Made by a program: the position numbers and the translations under genes. From Ctena decussata (lineage: Eukaryota; Mollusca; Bivalvia; Lucinida; Lucinidae): a DNA stretch of 64,000 bases. The stretch spans positions 55,302,858 through 55,366,857 of the forward strand of contig OZ022503.1 in assembly GCA_963989385.1 (NCBI GenBank). The letters run 5' to 3'. This document shows positions 11,592-26,500 of the stretch, piece by piece. The notes under the pieces are model-generated. The model ran no database searches and was not told the origin of the DNA. It was given only the letters and a program-made list of their open reading frames with translations. Within the stretch, counting starts at the first letter, position 1; every line of letters starts with the position of its first letter.

Positions 11592-14500
11592 ACAACACAC
11601 ACTCCCCCACTCAACGAAGTGCTTAACTATGCACCTGCAGCATTCACAAACTGTAATACAATATACAATTTTTATTAGAGACGACTGAGGTTTACAACAG
11701 AGCAACAATAGCTATAAGTAGCTATTAAACCAGCTTATATAGCAATTAAGCTGACTTAAAGATTGTCTCCCTCGTTTATTTCATGTTTTCAGAAACAAAT
11801 ATTTTAACAAAATTTCGTTAGACAATATGTAATAGTCTCATAATTAACCGTAAAAGTTTTGAGAAATTGCGTATTTATTTGATAAATGTGGAATGGAAAA
11901 TAATCTTCAAATTAAAATGCAAATTACCTATTTCCTCAAGGCCTGTAAGAATATCGATTTTGACCACGTGTGCCATGTGATCAGGTAGAGGTATTTTTCT
12001 TATTCGTTCACGTGATTGTGACGTACGAATAAATTAGTTTTGTCCAATAATGCAATTTCAGCCGCGGTCCGCGATTGTATAAAAATTCATCTTATTTTTT
12101 GTTCAAAGTCACTTTTATCAAATATTATTATCTAAACTCTAATTCAAATATATAGTTAGACCATGTAGGAGGTATTGCATGAAATATTTCATCAAATCAT
12201 TTTTGTTATTATTATAAAGAGAGTATGTCTTTAAAAGATTCAGATTTACAACAAAGCAACATTAGCTATGAATATACTGACTTATGTAGAGCTCTACAAA
12301 GCTGACTTAAAGGATTCCGAGCAGTCTGTAGTTTTATAGTCATCAGAGTGAACAAGGTTTGCTTCATGGATCTGTGGGGTCTGAAAAACATTTGAGCCGC
12401 AACACCGCAAAACCAAGAAAGTGGCATATGTGCCACACAAAGACTCAGATCAGCCTGGGCATCCACCCAGTCTGATCAGTGTCTTTGCTGTGCACTGAAA
12501 GCATGGCTAAAGGTCTAAGCTACCTCCATGGGAACAGCAAAGCTGATCAGACTGGGCGGATGCCCAGGCTGATTTGAGTCCTAGCTGGGTGCACATGCCA
12601 CTTTGTTGGTTTTGGCATTTGTGGTTCAATAGTGGAATGCAAAGATCCAGATAATTGGTAAAACTCTGAAAATTTGGACACTTAAAACAATTACCATAAC
12701 TGGTAATTTGTGCTAATTAAAAATGAAGCAAAATAGGTGTACAATGCAGTACTTATCCCAAAAGAACAGATAGAACTGTGTAGACCGTGATCAGACTTTC
12801 TTATCTCTGTCTGCACAGTTTGCTCCGACTTGTCTGTCCTAATTTTTTGAATTTTTACATGATAACTTCATGATAAAATCAACTTTTAATTACCAAAAAC
12901 GAACATAATGTTTATCTAAAAATTCAGAAAACATAGTAATAGGGCACCTCATAGTACAATTTCAAATCATATACCTACAGTAAAGAACATGTGTTCCCAT
13001 ATTTTTCATTGATTTACCTATGACCTCCCGAAACTGGCGGCCCCGGTACCTCAGTGGTTTAAAGCTTAAGTGTTTGTTGGGCAGGAGGGTCTGGTACACT
13101 GTCTCTGTCATTGATTTTTTGTGAGACTTTTAAATTCAAAACTAAGGTATTCAATAACATTTGACATATCAGTGACTAAACTTTGGGTCGGAAAATGATA
13201 TATCTTGAACGTGATGTAATTAAGTGGCTTATAACAGGATGAGCTCTGCTGTTCAGTTACAGTTCTTGTGTAATATCACAGGCATTATATGGAATTGAAA
13301 GCTCAGCAATCAGTATAAAATTGGAAACATGAGCAAAACAGTATTCAAAAATATACCTTCCAGTGTAGAATTTCGATCTTACATTTTCAATTTAATTACC
13401 GTAATCGACCCATTTACCGCACATGCCCAAATAACCGCACACCAAGGCCATTTCTGGAAAAGCTGAACAAGCGCACACTGATTTTCCTTTTGAAACTCTC
13501 ACAAAACCCAACAACTTAATAGCATTTCTATTTCACCAGCGAACTCGAGGCTTCCGTATCATTTTCTGTCCCTTGAAGCATATATACACACAGTATTTCC
13601 AGTCCTACTCATGTTGCCTCTTTCCAGTCACCCTATATTTAATTGTTTAGAGTGTGCGGTTATTAGATACATTTTTAACCACACCTTTTCGTTGTAATTT
13701 TGAAAAAGTTAAGCGCATGGTGCAGTAATTGGGTCGATTACGGTACTTATATTTTCTTGAATCAAGGGCAGATAATTCAGGTTTTGATATGCCTAGGATA
13801 GTTTTCTCATATTTCTGCAATGCACACTGTCATATCAATATAATTACAAAGTTTCCTTTATATATCTGGACAAATAATAAAAAAAACATGTTATTTAGTA
13901 AAGTTGGAGAAGCAAAAATAAGTAAAATTCCTGTTGCCACGTATAAGCTCAAATACTGGTATTGAATAAGCAAACAGTGGTAAGTTATATAACCCAGTCA
14001 ATTAGCACATTATGCCTATATTATTTAAAATCATAATGGTAAATCAGTCAATATTACTTATAGAGATAATTGAAAAAAATGATGGAATTACCCCACCCTT
14101 TTTAACACTATGCTCCACTCAAAATACACTTTCCATGAGATCAGCATTTCAGTATATGAAAGCCAACATTTACAAGTAGAGATTGGTGAGGTTTGGCGAA
14201 AATTCATTTGTAACCAGAAAATGGCCCTTATGGAGACTCCCCCTTTTCAATGGAAATTAAGACATGTTGCAAAAATATGCAAATGTAATTCGAAGAGGAA
14301 GGCATGTTGCAAGCTACTTGCCTTAATAGTCTGGGGAGATCCCTGGTGTGTCTGTCTGTGTTCCACCATATCTTGACTTTCATAGACCCTAGGACCTTAA
14401 AACTTCATACCTATATGCATCACAACAGTTCTAATTGGCTCCCACAAAACTAAGTCATGGTGACTTTCGAGAAAAAGGACACCATGCATAGTTTTTGCTG

Positions 14501-17500
14501 ACAGCCCTGTAACTCAGCTTCCAGAAAACCTCAGGCATTTGAAGTCATCCAGGCATGTGTGCCTCTTCAGAGGTTATTCTAATGAGAACACACAACATGC
14601 GTTTTGGATGAAATTTAAAAAATTATCCCAGAATTTCTCTCAAAACTCCAGCTTTGCTATAGGGTAGAGTCGGGTAACTTCCGACAGAGGGGTAATTTCG
14701 AACATACCATAATTGCAAACAGTGAAAATCAAGATGAGACGGCTCATGATGAGCCGTCTCATCAGGATTTTCACTGCTTGGCCAGTTACTTAAATTTGTT
14801 TTAGTTGTAAACAATCGACACATAAAGGAAACAATGTCACTATCCAAATTTACCCGCTGTCCGAAGTTACCCGACTCTCCCCTACCTCTGAAAATTGCCA
14901 ATGTTTTGTCTGTTTTTCAGCCTGTGACGTGGTGATGGCGTTGGCCGACCAGCTGTCTGTGATCCACAACGAGACAATCACGCATGCCCTAGAACGAATT
15001 TGTAGTTTTCTTCCAGACAGTTTCCGAGATGCCTGTGATACTTTTTCAGTATTTATTGGCCCCATCATAACTGAGTTGTAAGTTTATCTTTCTTGTATCT
15101 GGACTTGTGACTTCAGATAAAGATTGTGAGATTTCGGAGTTTAAGGTTTATGTGTTTTCACCATTTTTGCAAAAGGGTAAAACTTTTGTGAGTTCCTGAT
15201 TGATTCCTTGGACAACAAAGCCCTTCCAAAATGGCAATCGAAGCACCGCTTGGCCGATTCCATGATTCATGGAATTGGCCGAGCGGTGTTCCGATTGCCA
15301 AAATGGGTCTACTCTTAAAACTTAAAAAGGAAAGACTATGTCCTAAGGGAACAAACTAGGGTTAATCCCCATGGAGGAGTGGCAGAGATGAAACTGGCAA
15401 AGTTGTCTCCCCTTGAAGTGTATCCATTCACCTTAATGTTTAATCTCAAATATTTTTATTGTCCTAAGCTCTCACTGTTGGACTAGCATGTCTAATGTAC
15501 CCTCCTATGATCAGATTGCAAAGATACTGAGCTGTGACAAAACCAACAAAGTGGCATATGTGCCCAGCAAAGACACAGATCAGGCTGGGCAGCAACATTA
15601 GTTGGCATTTTCATATTTATCAGCAGAGAAAATTTCATACTCAGCTCAACTGAGCAACAAAACAACTGTACTTATCATATCAGTAATTTGCTATTTATTA
15701 GCAGGTATATTTTCATGCTCAGCTGAGTTTAGCTTGAAAAAGTTTTATAATCTTGGGGCCTGGACTATTCTAGAGATAGAAAAACACTGTTTTATAGCAG
15801 AATAAATACAATACATCATACCTATCAGTGCTCCAGATAAGAAGGGTAACAGTGATAACTTAGGGACAATTTTCCTTATTTTTCCATAAAAACATACAAT
15901 GTGAACCCTCATTAGAACCGTCGTGGCGAGACGGTTCTAATGAGGGGTCACAAGAAATGTTTACAGTGAGAAATAAAAAAAACTATCTCTGAACTATCCT
16001 TTTTACACTTTCTTATCTATTTTTCAGGATAGAAGAAGGAGACACACCTGATGTGCTGTGTCACAAACTTGGTCTTTGTTACACTGATCCAGGACAACCA
16101 GAATGCAATTTATTCCCAAAGAAAGGCAAGGTAAGTGCATATATGCATGTAAGATGTCTCCAGAAACATTTTAATTTTTGAAAAAAAGGCTCATGACATG
16201 AGCTGATATTAGTTCACTTTTGGTTGGAAGTGAAATCTGGAGATGGGTGCCCTGGTCTTGTGGTTATAAAACTTGAGTACATTCTCAAACTTGAAATAAA
16301 GCACACTGATTGGCTGCTTCCGAGCACATGCCCGGAAGCAGCCAATCAGTGTGCTTTATTTTGAGTTTGAGATTATTCTCAAGTTTTATAACCTCGAACC
16401 CAGATAAAATTTATGACAGTTATTGTCTTGCTTGCAACTAGCAGAAGCAAGACATATTACAGTTGGTAGGTGTTAATTTTCTGGCGTTGGCATCAGTGGC
16501 ATAAACTTTAGAGTTTCTGGTTTAGCTCTGTTTTGTGACACTGTACTGACAGACGAGATATGTACGGCCGTCCATTGAATTCTTGTCTTTTTTCCATGTT
16601 GAGAAGTTTCAGAGCAAATTATAGTATAACAAATTCATTTTTATATGCATATTTGGACACCCTATAAGAAGAATTGTAATAAATGTTCTTTGACAGCCGT
16701 CCCTAAAGCCACAAGGCTTTGAGAACGAAAGATTCATTTTAACACTTTATTCCTCTATCAGTGTTAGATTTATTTTTTATTCGGCTGTAAGATGGGGTTT
16801 TCCTTCTATAGAATGATCTTGTGCGATTTTGCTATAATTGGGTTTTCCCTTCCAAAACAATCCAAGAAAACCTCCCAGCAGGCACATGACATCAAAATGA
16901 CGTCTTAATGATGCGACGTAATGTCACATCGAAGTCAGTACGACGTCATTTCAAAGTCATGTGCCCTCTGGGCTAGATTGGCCTAATAAGGTTGTTTTGA
17001 AGGGGCAGAAGGAAACTTATTACTGAATAAAAATGGTACAGTCAACCCTCTGTATTACAATTAGGGGATAACCGTACTTAAAATTGTCATTAGTGGGGAG
17101 GTAAATCTTCGGTTTTATGGTCGGAATTTTTGTTTTAAGGTGACGCACCAGGTAGGGCTGGGACGGGTAGAGATTTTGTACCCGGGTACCCAGATCGCAA
17201 TTGCCCGCGGGTACCCGTTATCATAGTATTTTGAGCATGTTCACTGTTAGAAAATATACGTTTAGATCAAATAATATGTAAGGTATCTGTTATTTGCATA
17301 TATGTGCATGCGAAGGACACAAAACTGTAGAAACCTGCCTGTTACAATATGCAAAAATGGTTTGGCAATATATGATTGCAAATTTATAAAAGACAGTCAC
17401 TCTAAATTTTGTTCTAATTGCTTGGAATTATATTGAACATGTTGAAAAAGAATATTTATATAAATAATAATAAGCATTCGGGTAACGGGTAGTAAATATG

Positions 17501-20500
17501 TACCCGGATAATTGGTCTACCCGACCCGAACTTGGGTACTCATCCCAGCCCTATAAGCACCAGGGGAGCCGAAAAACACAATATGCAACCATGAAACTGA
17601 CGATTTACCCCCAAAAGGGCAATTTTCAATACAGTTATCCCCATTCTAATGCACTTTTCAGATTTTCACATTTTTGACCTTTATAAGTGTGCTACAAGTT
17701 TGACACCCACAGCAAATGCTTTCAGTGAGGTAAAACCAGACTTCAACCAATGAGAAGCGACGTTACCTAATGACATCGGATTTCCAACAGTATATCACAG
17801 GATATACTGCAGGGCTCAGCCTAGAGGGCAATTTGGGAGAAATTGTATCTCTAAGCTGGCTGACTTCTCCCTATTTTGAGCTTAGGGAGAAGTCCAAAAT
17901 TTGGGTAAAAATTTCTCCCTAAAGTCCTGAAAATGTTGTAAAAAATTTCTCCCTGTCTGAAAGCTCTAGGCTATCCCCTGATACTGTATCAAATTTTTGG
18001 TGTTATCCAATCAGACTTCGCATTACATACATAAGTGCATTAGAATATACATTATACAACAGAAAATTCTTTATGACGTCATTTTGATGTGCACCAAATG
18101 GCTTTATTGTTCAAAGTATGACTGTTCTTCATAACAGCAAATTCAGTTGAACGTCCAAATGTTTGGAAAATAATGCGGCCATTGTAAAGAGGGTCCACAT
18201 GTATATGTTTTGTCCCTAAGAAATCCTTATTTGTTACAGAAGTTTTACCACTACTCAAAAGATCCTGTTCTTGCCAAGAAACTGAAAAAATACAAAATGG
18301 TAAGTTCCAGCTGCAGAGTACTTTGAATAAGTCTTTAAAATACATGTACTGGGGACTGAAAATTTTGATGACTTTTTCCTACCCCACCACAAAATAAGCA
18401 TAATGTAATGAGGTACCATTAGAACATCTTTAGACCCAGCAGGCACACAGCCTCGAAAAGACATATCGAAATCAGTTGGACGTCAACACCATCTTTTCAT
18501 GTTGTGTGCCTACTATGACATGTCATGCAACATGTGTCACTCTGTAAACACAGCAAAATATATGTTTCATAACACAAATCTGCTGCATTCAACTTGTATA
18601 ATTGTCTAAACATAAATTAAATGGTTGCATGACACATGTGTGTTGCATGTAAACCTGGAAGTATCTTAACTGTTGGCTTATACAGCGAGCTCTGAAAAGC
18701 CATTATGAGAGAAAATCATGCAGAGAGCATCAATATAATTTTGAGCTGCGACACGAGAAAACCAACAATGTGGTTGTGCGCCAAGCACAAACTCAGATCA
18801 GCCTGGGCATCCAGTATACAAAGGGTTAAGGTGGTGATTTATGGTAAATGTAAAAACTGCATAAAACCATAAAAAAGTAAGGTATCTCCCTGAAAGTAAG
18901 CAGACTTCTTATTTTTGATGTTCTTTACAGTTTAGAATACAAAATAGACGTACATGCTGCTTAAAAAAGTGTTTTTATAAGGAAAGATCAAAGGGTAGTT
19001 TTCTGCGCAATAATCAAAAAAATTAACATCGTTATTGAAAATTTAAGTAGTACTGAAGGTGCGTTATTGCATAATGAAGAGCGAGCTAGCAATTATTTAT
19101 TCCAACTCTTTCTCAAATTGTAATGTAGACCAGATGAAAACGGTAGCTTTTTCTCAAATGTTCAACCATGTACAAGGTAATGTACAATGGATGCATTTAT
19201 TAAATATAGGGTAGGCAAGCATACCTATGTAACACCTACAGTATAAATAATACATTACTTACATGATCACTGGTGTGTAGATGAATTGTTCAACCTTGTT
19301 AAAATAGTCTCACCTGTTTCACCTGTGTGTTTTGACAAAAAAATTTGGACACAGACCGCATCTTTTTTCATCTGCTCAGCCTGATAATGTGTGAAAGAGT
19401 TTGAAAAAATAATTGCTAGCTCGCTCTCCATTATGCAACAAGGAACTCTCAGTACTAAGTATATTTTCAATAACAATATTATTTTTTCAGATTATTGCGC
19501 GCAAAATTACCCTTTGATCTTTCCTTATAAAAACACTTTTTAACATTAACAAATGCTGCATTTTGGGAGTCTGAATTGTCAGAAACAACATAAAGAAGGC
19601 ATATGCTAAGTTTTGGAAAGATCAGTGGTATTTTGAGTGTTTTATGCAGATTTTTGTCTTTGCCCCAAATCAGTGATTATCACCACCTTAAACAAGTTGT
19701 GCAAACTCTTCCCTGAACTTTAATATCTTTTCATCTGCACTTAATCTAGAGCCATTTGTCCTATCGAGTTCTACATCTTATCAAACTTGCAGTCTTTGCT
19801 GTCTGCATGGAGGTAGCTTAGACTCTTAGCTACCCTTTAGAGAAGACTCTGATCAGACAGGGCGGATGCCCAGGCTGATCTGAGTCTGCGCTTTGCTCAA
19901 AACCACTTTGTTTGTTTTCTCATGTCGCGGCTCATTTCTTTTTTAAAAATATTTGGACAGTAAGTCCAGACCTGAATCAGACTGCTGCTATTTTAAGGAG
20001 CAGCCTGAACAGGATCTACACTGTTTGACAGAAGTTTGATAAGACATAGAACTTACTAGGACAAATGGCTGTTGATTAAGTGCGGATGGAAAGATGTTAA
20101 AATTCAGGGAAGAGATTGCACAACTTGTTTAACCCTTTGTATACTGGAAAACCATTTTAGGGACATATGCAAACAGTGCAGACCCAGTTCAGATGCCGCA
20201 AAATGCATCGTCTGATCAGGATCTACACAGTTTGCCTTCAGGAAATTCTATGCAAGATACAATAAAGATGAAAACATTCACCAGAAAACCCTAAAACTAG
20301 AAATGGACTCATCCAAATGGTAAGGATGGACAGGTCCACTTAACAACAAAATGTTAAGTGTCTGAATGTTTACAGTAAATATGGTGGTACAATATGTGCC
20401 ACATAAGTCACTGCCATTAATTTCTAAGGAATAACTTGAGGAAATCATCTCCAAAATAATGCAAGTTGTTATGTTTTTGGTTCATTCATTTTGCACTGAC

Positions 20501-23500
20501 ATATCATATTAGCACCATTGACAAAAAAAGCAGAATTTGCAATAATTCCTGATGAGACAGCTCATTATACAGCCGTCTCTGCTGGAGATACACGGTTTAG
20601 TCTTTGAATTCTCAATATGAAGTTTCTAAGACAGGGCATTTTTTTTTAAATTTTGCAGACATAAATATTGTTGTCTGCTTTTTGGCGCTTAAAGGGTTAT
20701 CAGAAAAAGTACAAATTGCTTTGTTATGGCACTGATTTTAGACTAAATTCTTGATTAGATATGGCAGTAGTGTTAGATATTTAATAAAAGTCGATGTTAC
20801 TGTTTTTGTATGTACCATATCTAAAGAATCAGTGGGCAGCTCTTCACCAAACTTACATGGATACATTGAATCAAGTTTAAGAGCTGATTTGATTTGTGAA
20901 CTTGACCTTATTTTGAAGGGCATAGGATGGATCTTGGCATCTGTCTTTTGCTGAAAAACATTTCAAGTTGTACATGTACATTTATTTGCTTGCAGCCAAA
21001 CCTTCAAGCAGGAATTTGTGATCTACCAGGAATTAAGGAGATATGTAACTGGATAAATATGTAAGTTCTGTATTAATCCTAATAAATGCCCCTGCTCTAA
21101 TAAATGTCCCTGCCTTTTTTTCCAGAAGTAATGTTATATTGACTCGCTAACCTCTGTGTTTTCCATCAGTTTTACAGAGGGGAACAACATGAATTCATGT
21201 TTTCTTCTCTGGAAGACACAGATGTTCGAATGGGGCAAATTCTTTCCTTGAAGAGGTGAGCCCTTTTGAGAAGGGAGCCAAAGAGAATTGTTTCATCCAA
21301 AAGTATCTCCATTCACTTTTATAGTTTTTATTAGAAATATTTTGGCTATGGCTGATTTACTACTCTTTAGGCCCTAACTAACACCCCCTTTTGTAAAATG
21401 TAACTCCCCCCAGGGCATTTAATAGGATTAACAATGTAAATGAGTACACTTTCAGGGCCTCAGCCTTTTGCATTTTTGCCTCCTTTCTTAGTAGGGGTCA
21501 ACTCTTAATAGAAAGAATTTGCTCCCATACACTAGCTTGTACTGTCTTGTGGTACATGCTGACTTTTATAGGGATGTGCTAGAGTTTGGCTGTGTATAAT
21601 GCAATATTACTTATTTGCATGCATTCTGCATACTGCCTTAACTTTTAACTCTTTAAGCGCCATACAGCAGACGATAAATTTTACATTTGCAAAATTTTTA
21701 AAGATATTTTCTCCAAGCTATGATATTGAAAATTCAAAAACTAGAGGGCAAACAGCATAGATCTAGATGAGGCGGCTCATCATGAACCGCTTCATCAGGA
21801 TCTTAGCTGTTTGAAAATTCAGCTATTTTCATCATTGGCACTTAAAGTATTAATACAAATACATGTTTTATCACTGCCATATTTTGTTGACCTAATCTAA
21901 CTCTTATATTATTTCAAGCAAAATTCTTGTTTGATTATTAATGTAAACACCCATCATTTGTCATTTTTACTTTGTCATTTTTCTTGTACAAGACAAAAAT
22001 GTACATGAAAATGTTAGTGGTTACAAAGCTTAAGGTATTTAGATACACAATAACTCTGTATCGACTTATAAAAACACATAACAGAGTATTTGTTCATGGT
22101 GAATCAATCAACTATGGAATATATACACACTTACTATGCCTACCATAAAGATCCTAAGTTTTCGGGCAGATATGTCTGTATAAACAGTGGAAACCGTGAT
22201 CAGACTGTTCCTTAGGAACAAGAGTGATCAAGGTCTTTACAATTTCAATTCCATCTCCGCATTTTTGAGGCATTACTCTATGATAGACCCGGAACAACAG
22301 GAAAATAAATAACAGGGCAAGGACCGGCTGTGTTTGCAGCAGGTGCAGTATTTGGACAGTCTTTTTTGGGATACATTGTTTTTCTAGGAAATAAAACGGT
22401 GAAATGTTTGTTTTTTTGTTTTATTCTGTATCATACAATGTAAGTTTTACTAAAACAATATGCATAAGCATGCCCCATCGATAGAATAAATTTTTCATGA
22501 CATTTTTCATGAAATTCAATTTTCTTGCATTTTTTAAAAAAGTGTAAAAATATACTTATAATCAAGATAATTGCAATTTTTCTAACCAGTCTGTTTCAAA
22601 TACCCTATATTAAAGATTATATGATTTGCAGAAATGAAAGTGCATCCTTGTGCTAAAGACATGAATTTTAATGGAAAATGTGTAAAAAAGTATGTATAAA
22701 TACAAAAGTTTGTGTTTTAGGAAAACAAAACGGTGAAAAATTTTCTTTTCTTATCCAAATGTGTTATAGCCCTTTGGGTTATTCAGCTGGTATAATGAAA
22801 TGAATGCCCCACCAATATCTTTATTCACCATTCGTCTACCATAAGGCTTAAGGTTATTGCAGATATTGTGTACTCAACTGGTTGATTTTTAATGTAGGTA
22901 TAATTTCCAACAAAGGATGTAGAATTTGATATCTATCAGTATATTGGTGTCATATGAAATTAAGTTACAAAATTAAGTTATCATATCAAGATACAATGTT
23001 AGATAGTAATAGTATTTTGATGTTCATTGTGTCACATCATGTACAAAGGTGACCTGTGAATAGTCAGCGAATCTGTGCATTCTAGCTATAGCCTCCATTT
23101 TCATTTTCAGGCTTCATACATGGTGTGTGCACCCAGCAAAGGCTCTTATCAGACTGCACGGCTGTGCAGGCTGATCTGAGCTCTTTGCATATGCATTAAG
23201 TTGTTAAGCCTCCTTTTTTTCGCATGTCATCACTCGGCTGATAATGTTATTCAGATAGGATATGAATTGAGTCAGGCCAAGGGAAAATGTTACTGTCATG
23301 TATATGCAAATACTGGACACTCAGGTGAGCCTGCACATCTTTGCATTCAGATCAAGTCTGTTAGCAAACTACCTGTGGATCTACAAAAAAAAATACGGAA
23401 ATTAAATGAACATTTTTTATCAGTATGTGCAGATGCACATGCTACTCTGAGAGCTGGCTGTCTGCATGTGGTAAGACACCTTTTCTCAAAGAGTGGGTAA

Positions 23501-26500
23501 AATGACAACTTGAAATTATATCTTCCTTGATCAGCAAATATACCATATTCATTCCGCTATAAAAGGGGTTTTCCCTCCCAATAATGACCCCAAATAGCTA
23601 AATCAGTCTCATGAAATTCTGCTATAAGATGGGTTTTTCCCTTCCAAAGCAATCCAGAAAATCTTGATCCATCTTATAAGATGGATCTAGATTTTTAGGA
23701 TTGTTTTGTGAGGGAAGAAACTGCCATCTTATAATTGAAGAAATATGGTACAGATTGTTATCATATTGACCCTAAATATAGGACAGTGTATGTAGACCTA
23801 GATCTAATTGCACCATTAGCTAGGCTGCTCCTGATCTTGGTTAGCATTCTTTTCCAGTTTTAGCTTGCCTTTACGAAAGTACATGGAAAGCGTCTTTAGC
23901 ATCCAGGGCCCAGTTGTTCAAAGCATCATTAGCCTAACTAGCTCATTAAGAGGTCAACTTGTTAAATGTTTTATGATTTGATAACGAAACACATTGATAT
24001 TTTTTGTTGATAAAAATGCAATGCAAAAGCTTCTCATATTTTTTCAACAAAAATTATTGCATATTTGAGATATTAACATTTGAAATTTTAACGAAGCGTT
24101 AACTAACAACATTGTTAGTTTTTTAACAACGGGGCCCAGGTCAACTTTGGCACCTAAAGTGGATGTTTTTGGTGAAAGTTTTTATGTGAACAGCTACACA
24201 CTTTACACTGACAGGTCTTGTAGATGTATTGATTGTTGACTAGAGAAATCAACCTGTTCAAATATTTAGATAAATACAGTGGCTGGTTAAGGTACTGTTC
24301 TTAAGTGCAGGCAGATCCTGGTCTACATCTTAGGTATTACTATGCAAATAATTAGTGACCCCTGTTTCTGTGTATTTTTAGAATCTTTAAAAATCATGAC
24401 CCAGCAGTTGACCTTGATGGGGATAGACATAGCCCTTATGAGGTAAGTGTACATGTACTCAGAAACAGTAGAAGTTTCATAGCCAATTTACTGTTCCAAT
24501 GCCACATCTATATAACGCAGGTATGCATCCCTTCATTGACTGTATGGATGGATGAATTGAGATTTCTAGCTCACCTGAGCCTTTAGGCTCATAGGTGAGC
24601 TTATAGTATAGCCAGGCATCCGTCATCCGTCCGTCGTCCGACGTCAACATTTTCAAACATCTTCTCCTCTGAAACCACTGCGCCGATTGAAGCCATATTT
24701 CATATGGAGCCTACCTAGGTCGGGGGAACGAAAGTTTGTTCGGGGTATCTGGGTCACATGACCAAGATGGCCGCCACGCCCATATATGGTAAAAACCCTT
24801 CAAAAATCTTCTCCAGAACCAAATGGCCTATGACCTTGAAACTTGGTATGTAGCATTGGGCATGCCTGCCCATCAGAGTTTATACAAATCATGACCTTGC
24901 GTTGACCTTGACCTAATTTACGGCATGGTCAACTTTGGTACGTTAGGCTTTTATATGGGAAAACGCTTAAACAGTGGATTTCTCAGAAACTATTTAAGTT
25001 TAAGGAACAATGCTTGGTATACATGGTCGACTAAATGACCAGATGAAGATATATGTCACTAAAGGTCAAGGTCATTCCGTCGGACCATCCGTCGTCAAGA
25101 TTTTCAAACATCTTCCTATGAAACCACTCGGTCGATTGAAGCCAAATTTCATATGGAGTCTCAGTGGGATGGGGGAACGAAAGTTTATACCTGGGGTCTG
25201 GGTCACATGACCAAGATGGCCGCCATCCCCATATATGGTAAAAACCCTTCAATAATTTTCTTCTCCAGAACCAAAAGGCCTATGACCTTGAAACTTGGTA
25301 TGTAGCATCGGGCATGATGGCCCATTATAGTTTATACAAATCATGACCATGCTTTGACCTTGACCTAATTTACGGCATCGTCAACTTTGGTACGTTAGGC
25401 TTTTATATTGGAAAAAGCTTAAATAGTGGATTTCTCAGAAAATATTTAAGTCTAAGGTACAACACTTGGTATACATGGTCGACTAAATGACCAGATGAAG
25501 ATATTATGTCACTAAAGGTCAAGGTCATTCCGTCGGACCATCCGTCGTCAAGATTTTCAAACATCCTCTCCTCTGAAACCACTGGGCCGATTGAAGCCAA
25601 ATTTCATATGGAGTCTCAGTGGGATGGGGGAACGAAAGTCTATACCCAGGGTCTGGGTCACATGACCACGATGGCGGCTATGCCCATATATGGTAAAAAC
25701 CCTTCAAAAACCTTCTTCTCCAGAACCAAAAGGCCTATGACCTTGAAACTTGGTAAGTAGCATCGGGCATGACGGCCCATCATAGTTTATACAAATCATG
25801 ACCTTGCTTTGACCTTGATCTAATTTACGGCATCGTCAACTTTGGTACGTTAGGCTTTTATAATGGAAAACGCTTAAATAGTGGATTTCTCAGAAACTAT
25901 TTAAGTCTAAGGTACAATACTTGGTATACATGGTCGACTAAATGACCAGATGAAGATATTATGTCACTAAAGGTCAAGGTCATTCCGTTGGACCATCAGT
26001 CATCAAGATTTTCAAACATCCTCTCCTCTGAAACCACTGGGCCGATTGAAGCCAAATTTCATATGGAGTCTCAGTGGGATGGGGGAACGAAAGTTTATAC
26101 CCAGGGTCTGGGTCACACGGGGTCTGGGTCACATGACCAAGATGGCCGCCATGCCCATATATGGTAAAAAAACTTCAAAAATCTTCTTCTCCAGAACCAA
26201 AAGGCCTATGACCTTGAAACTTGGTAAGTAGCATCGGGCATGACGGCCCATCATAGTTTATACAAATCATGACCTTGCTTTGACCTTGATCTAATTTACG
26301 GCATCGTCAACTTTGGTACGTTAGGCTTTTATAATGGAAAATGCTTAAATAGTGGATTTCTCAGAAACTGTTTAAGTCTAAGGTACAATACTTGGTATAC
26401 ATGGTCGACTAAATGACCAGATGAAGATATTATGTCACTAAAGGTCAAGGTCATTCCGTTGGACCATCAGTCATCAAGATTTTCAAACATCCTCTCCTCT

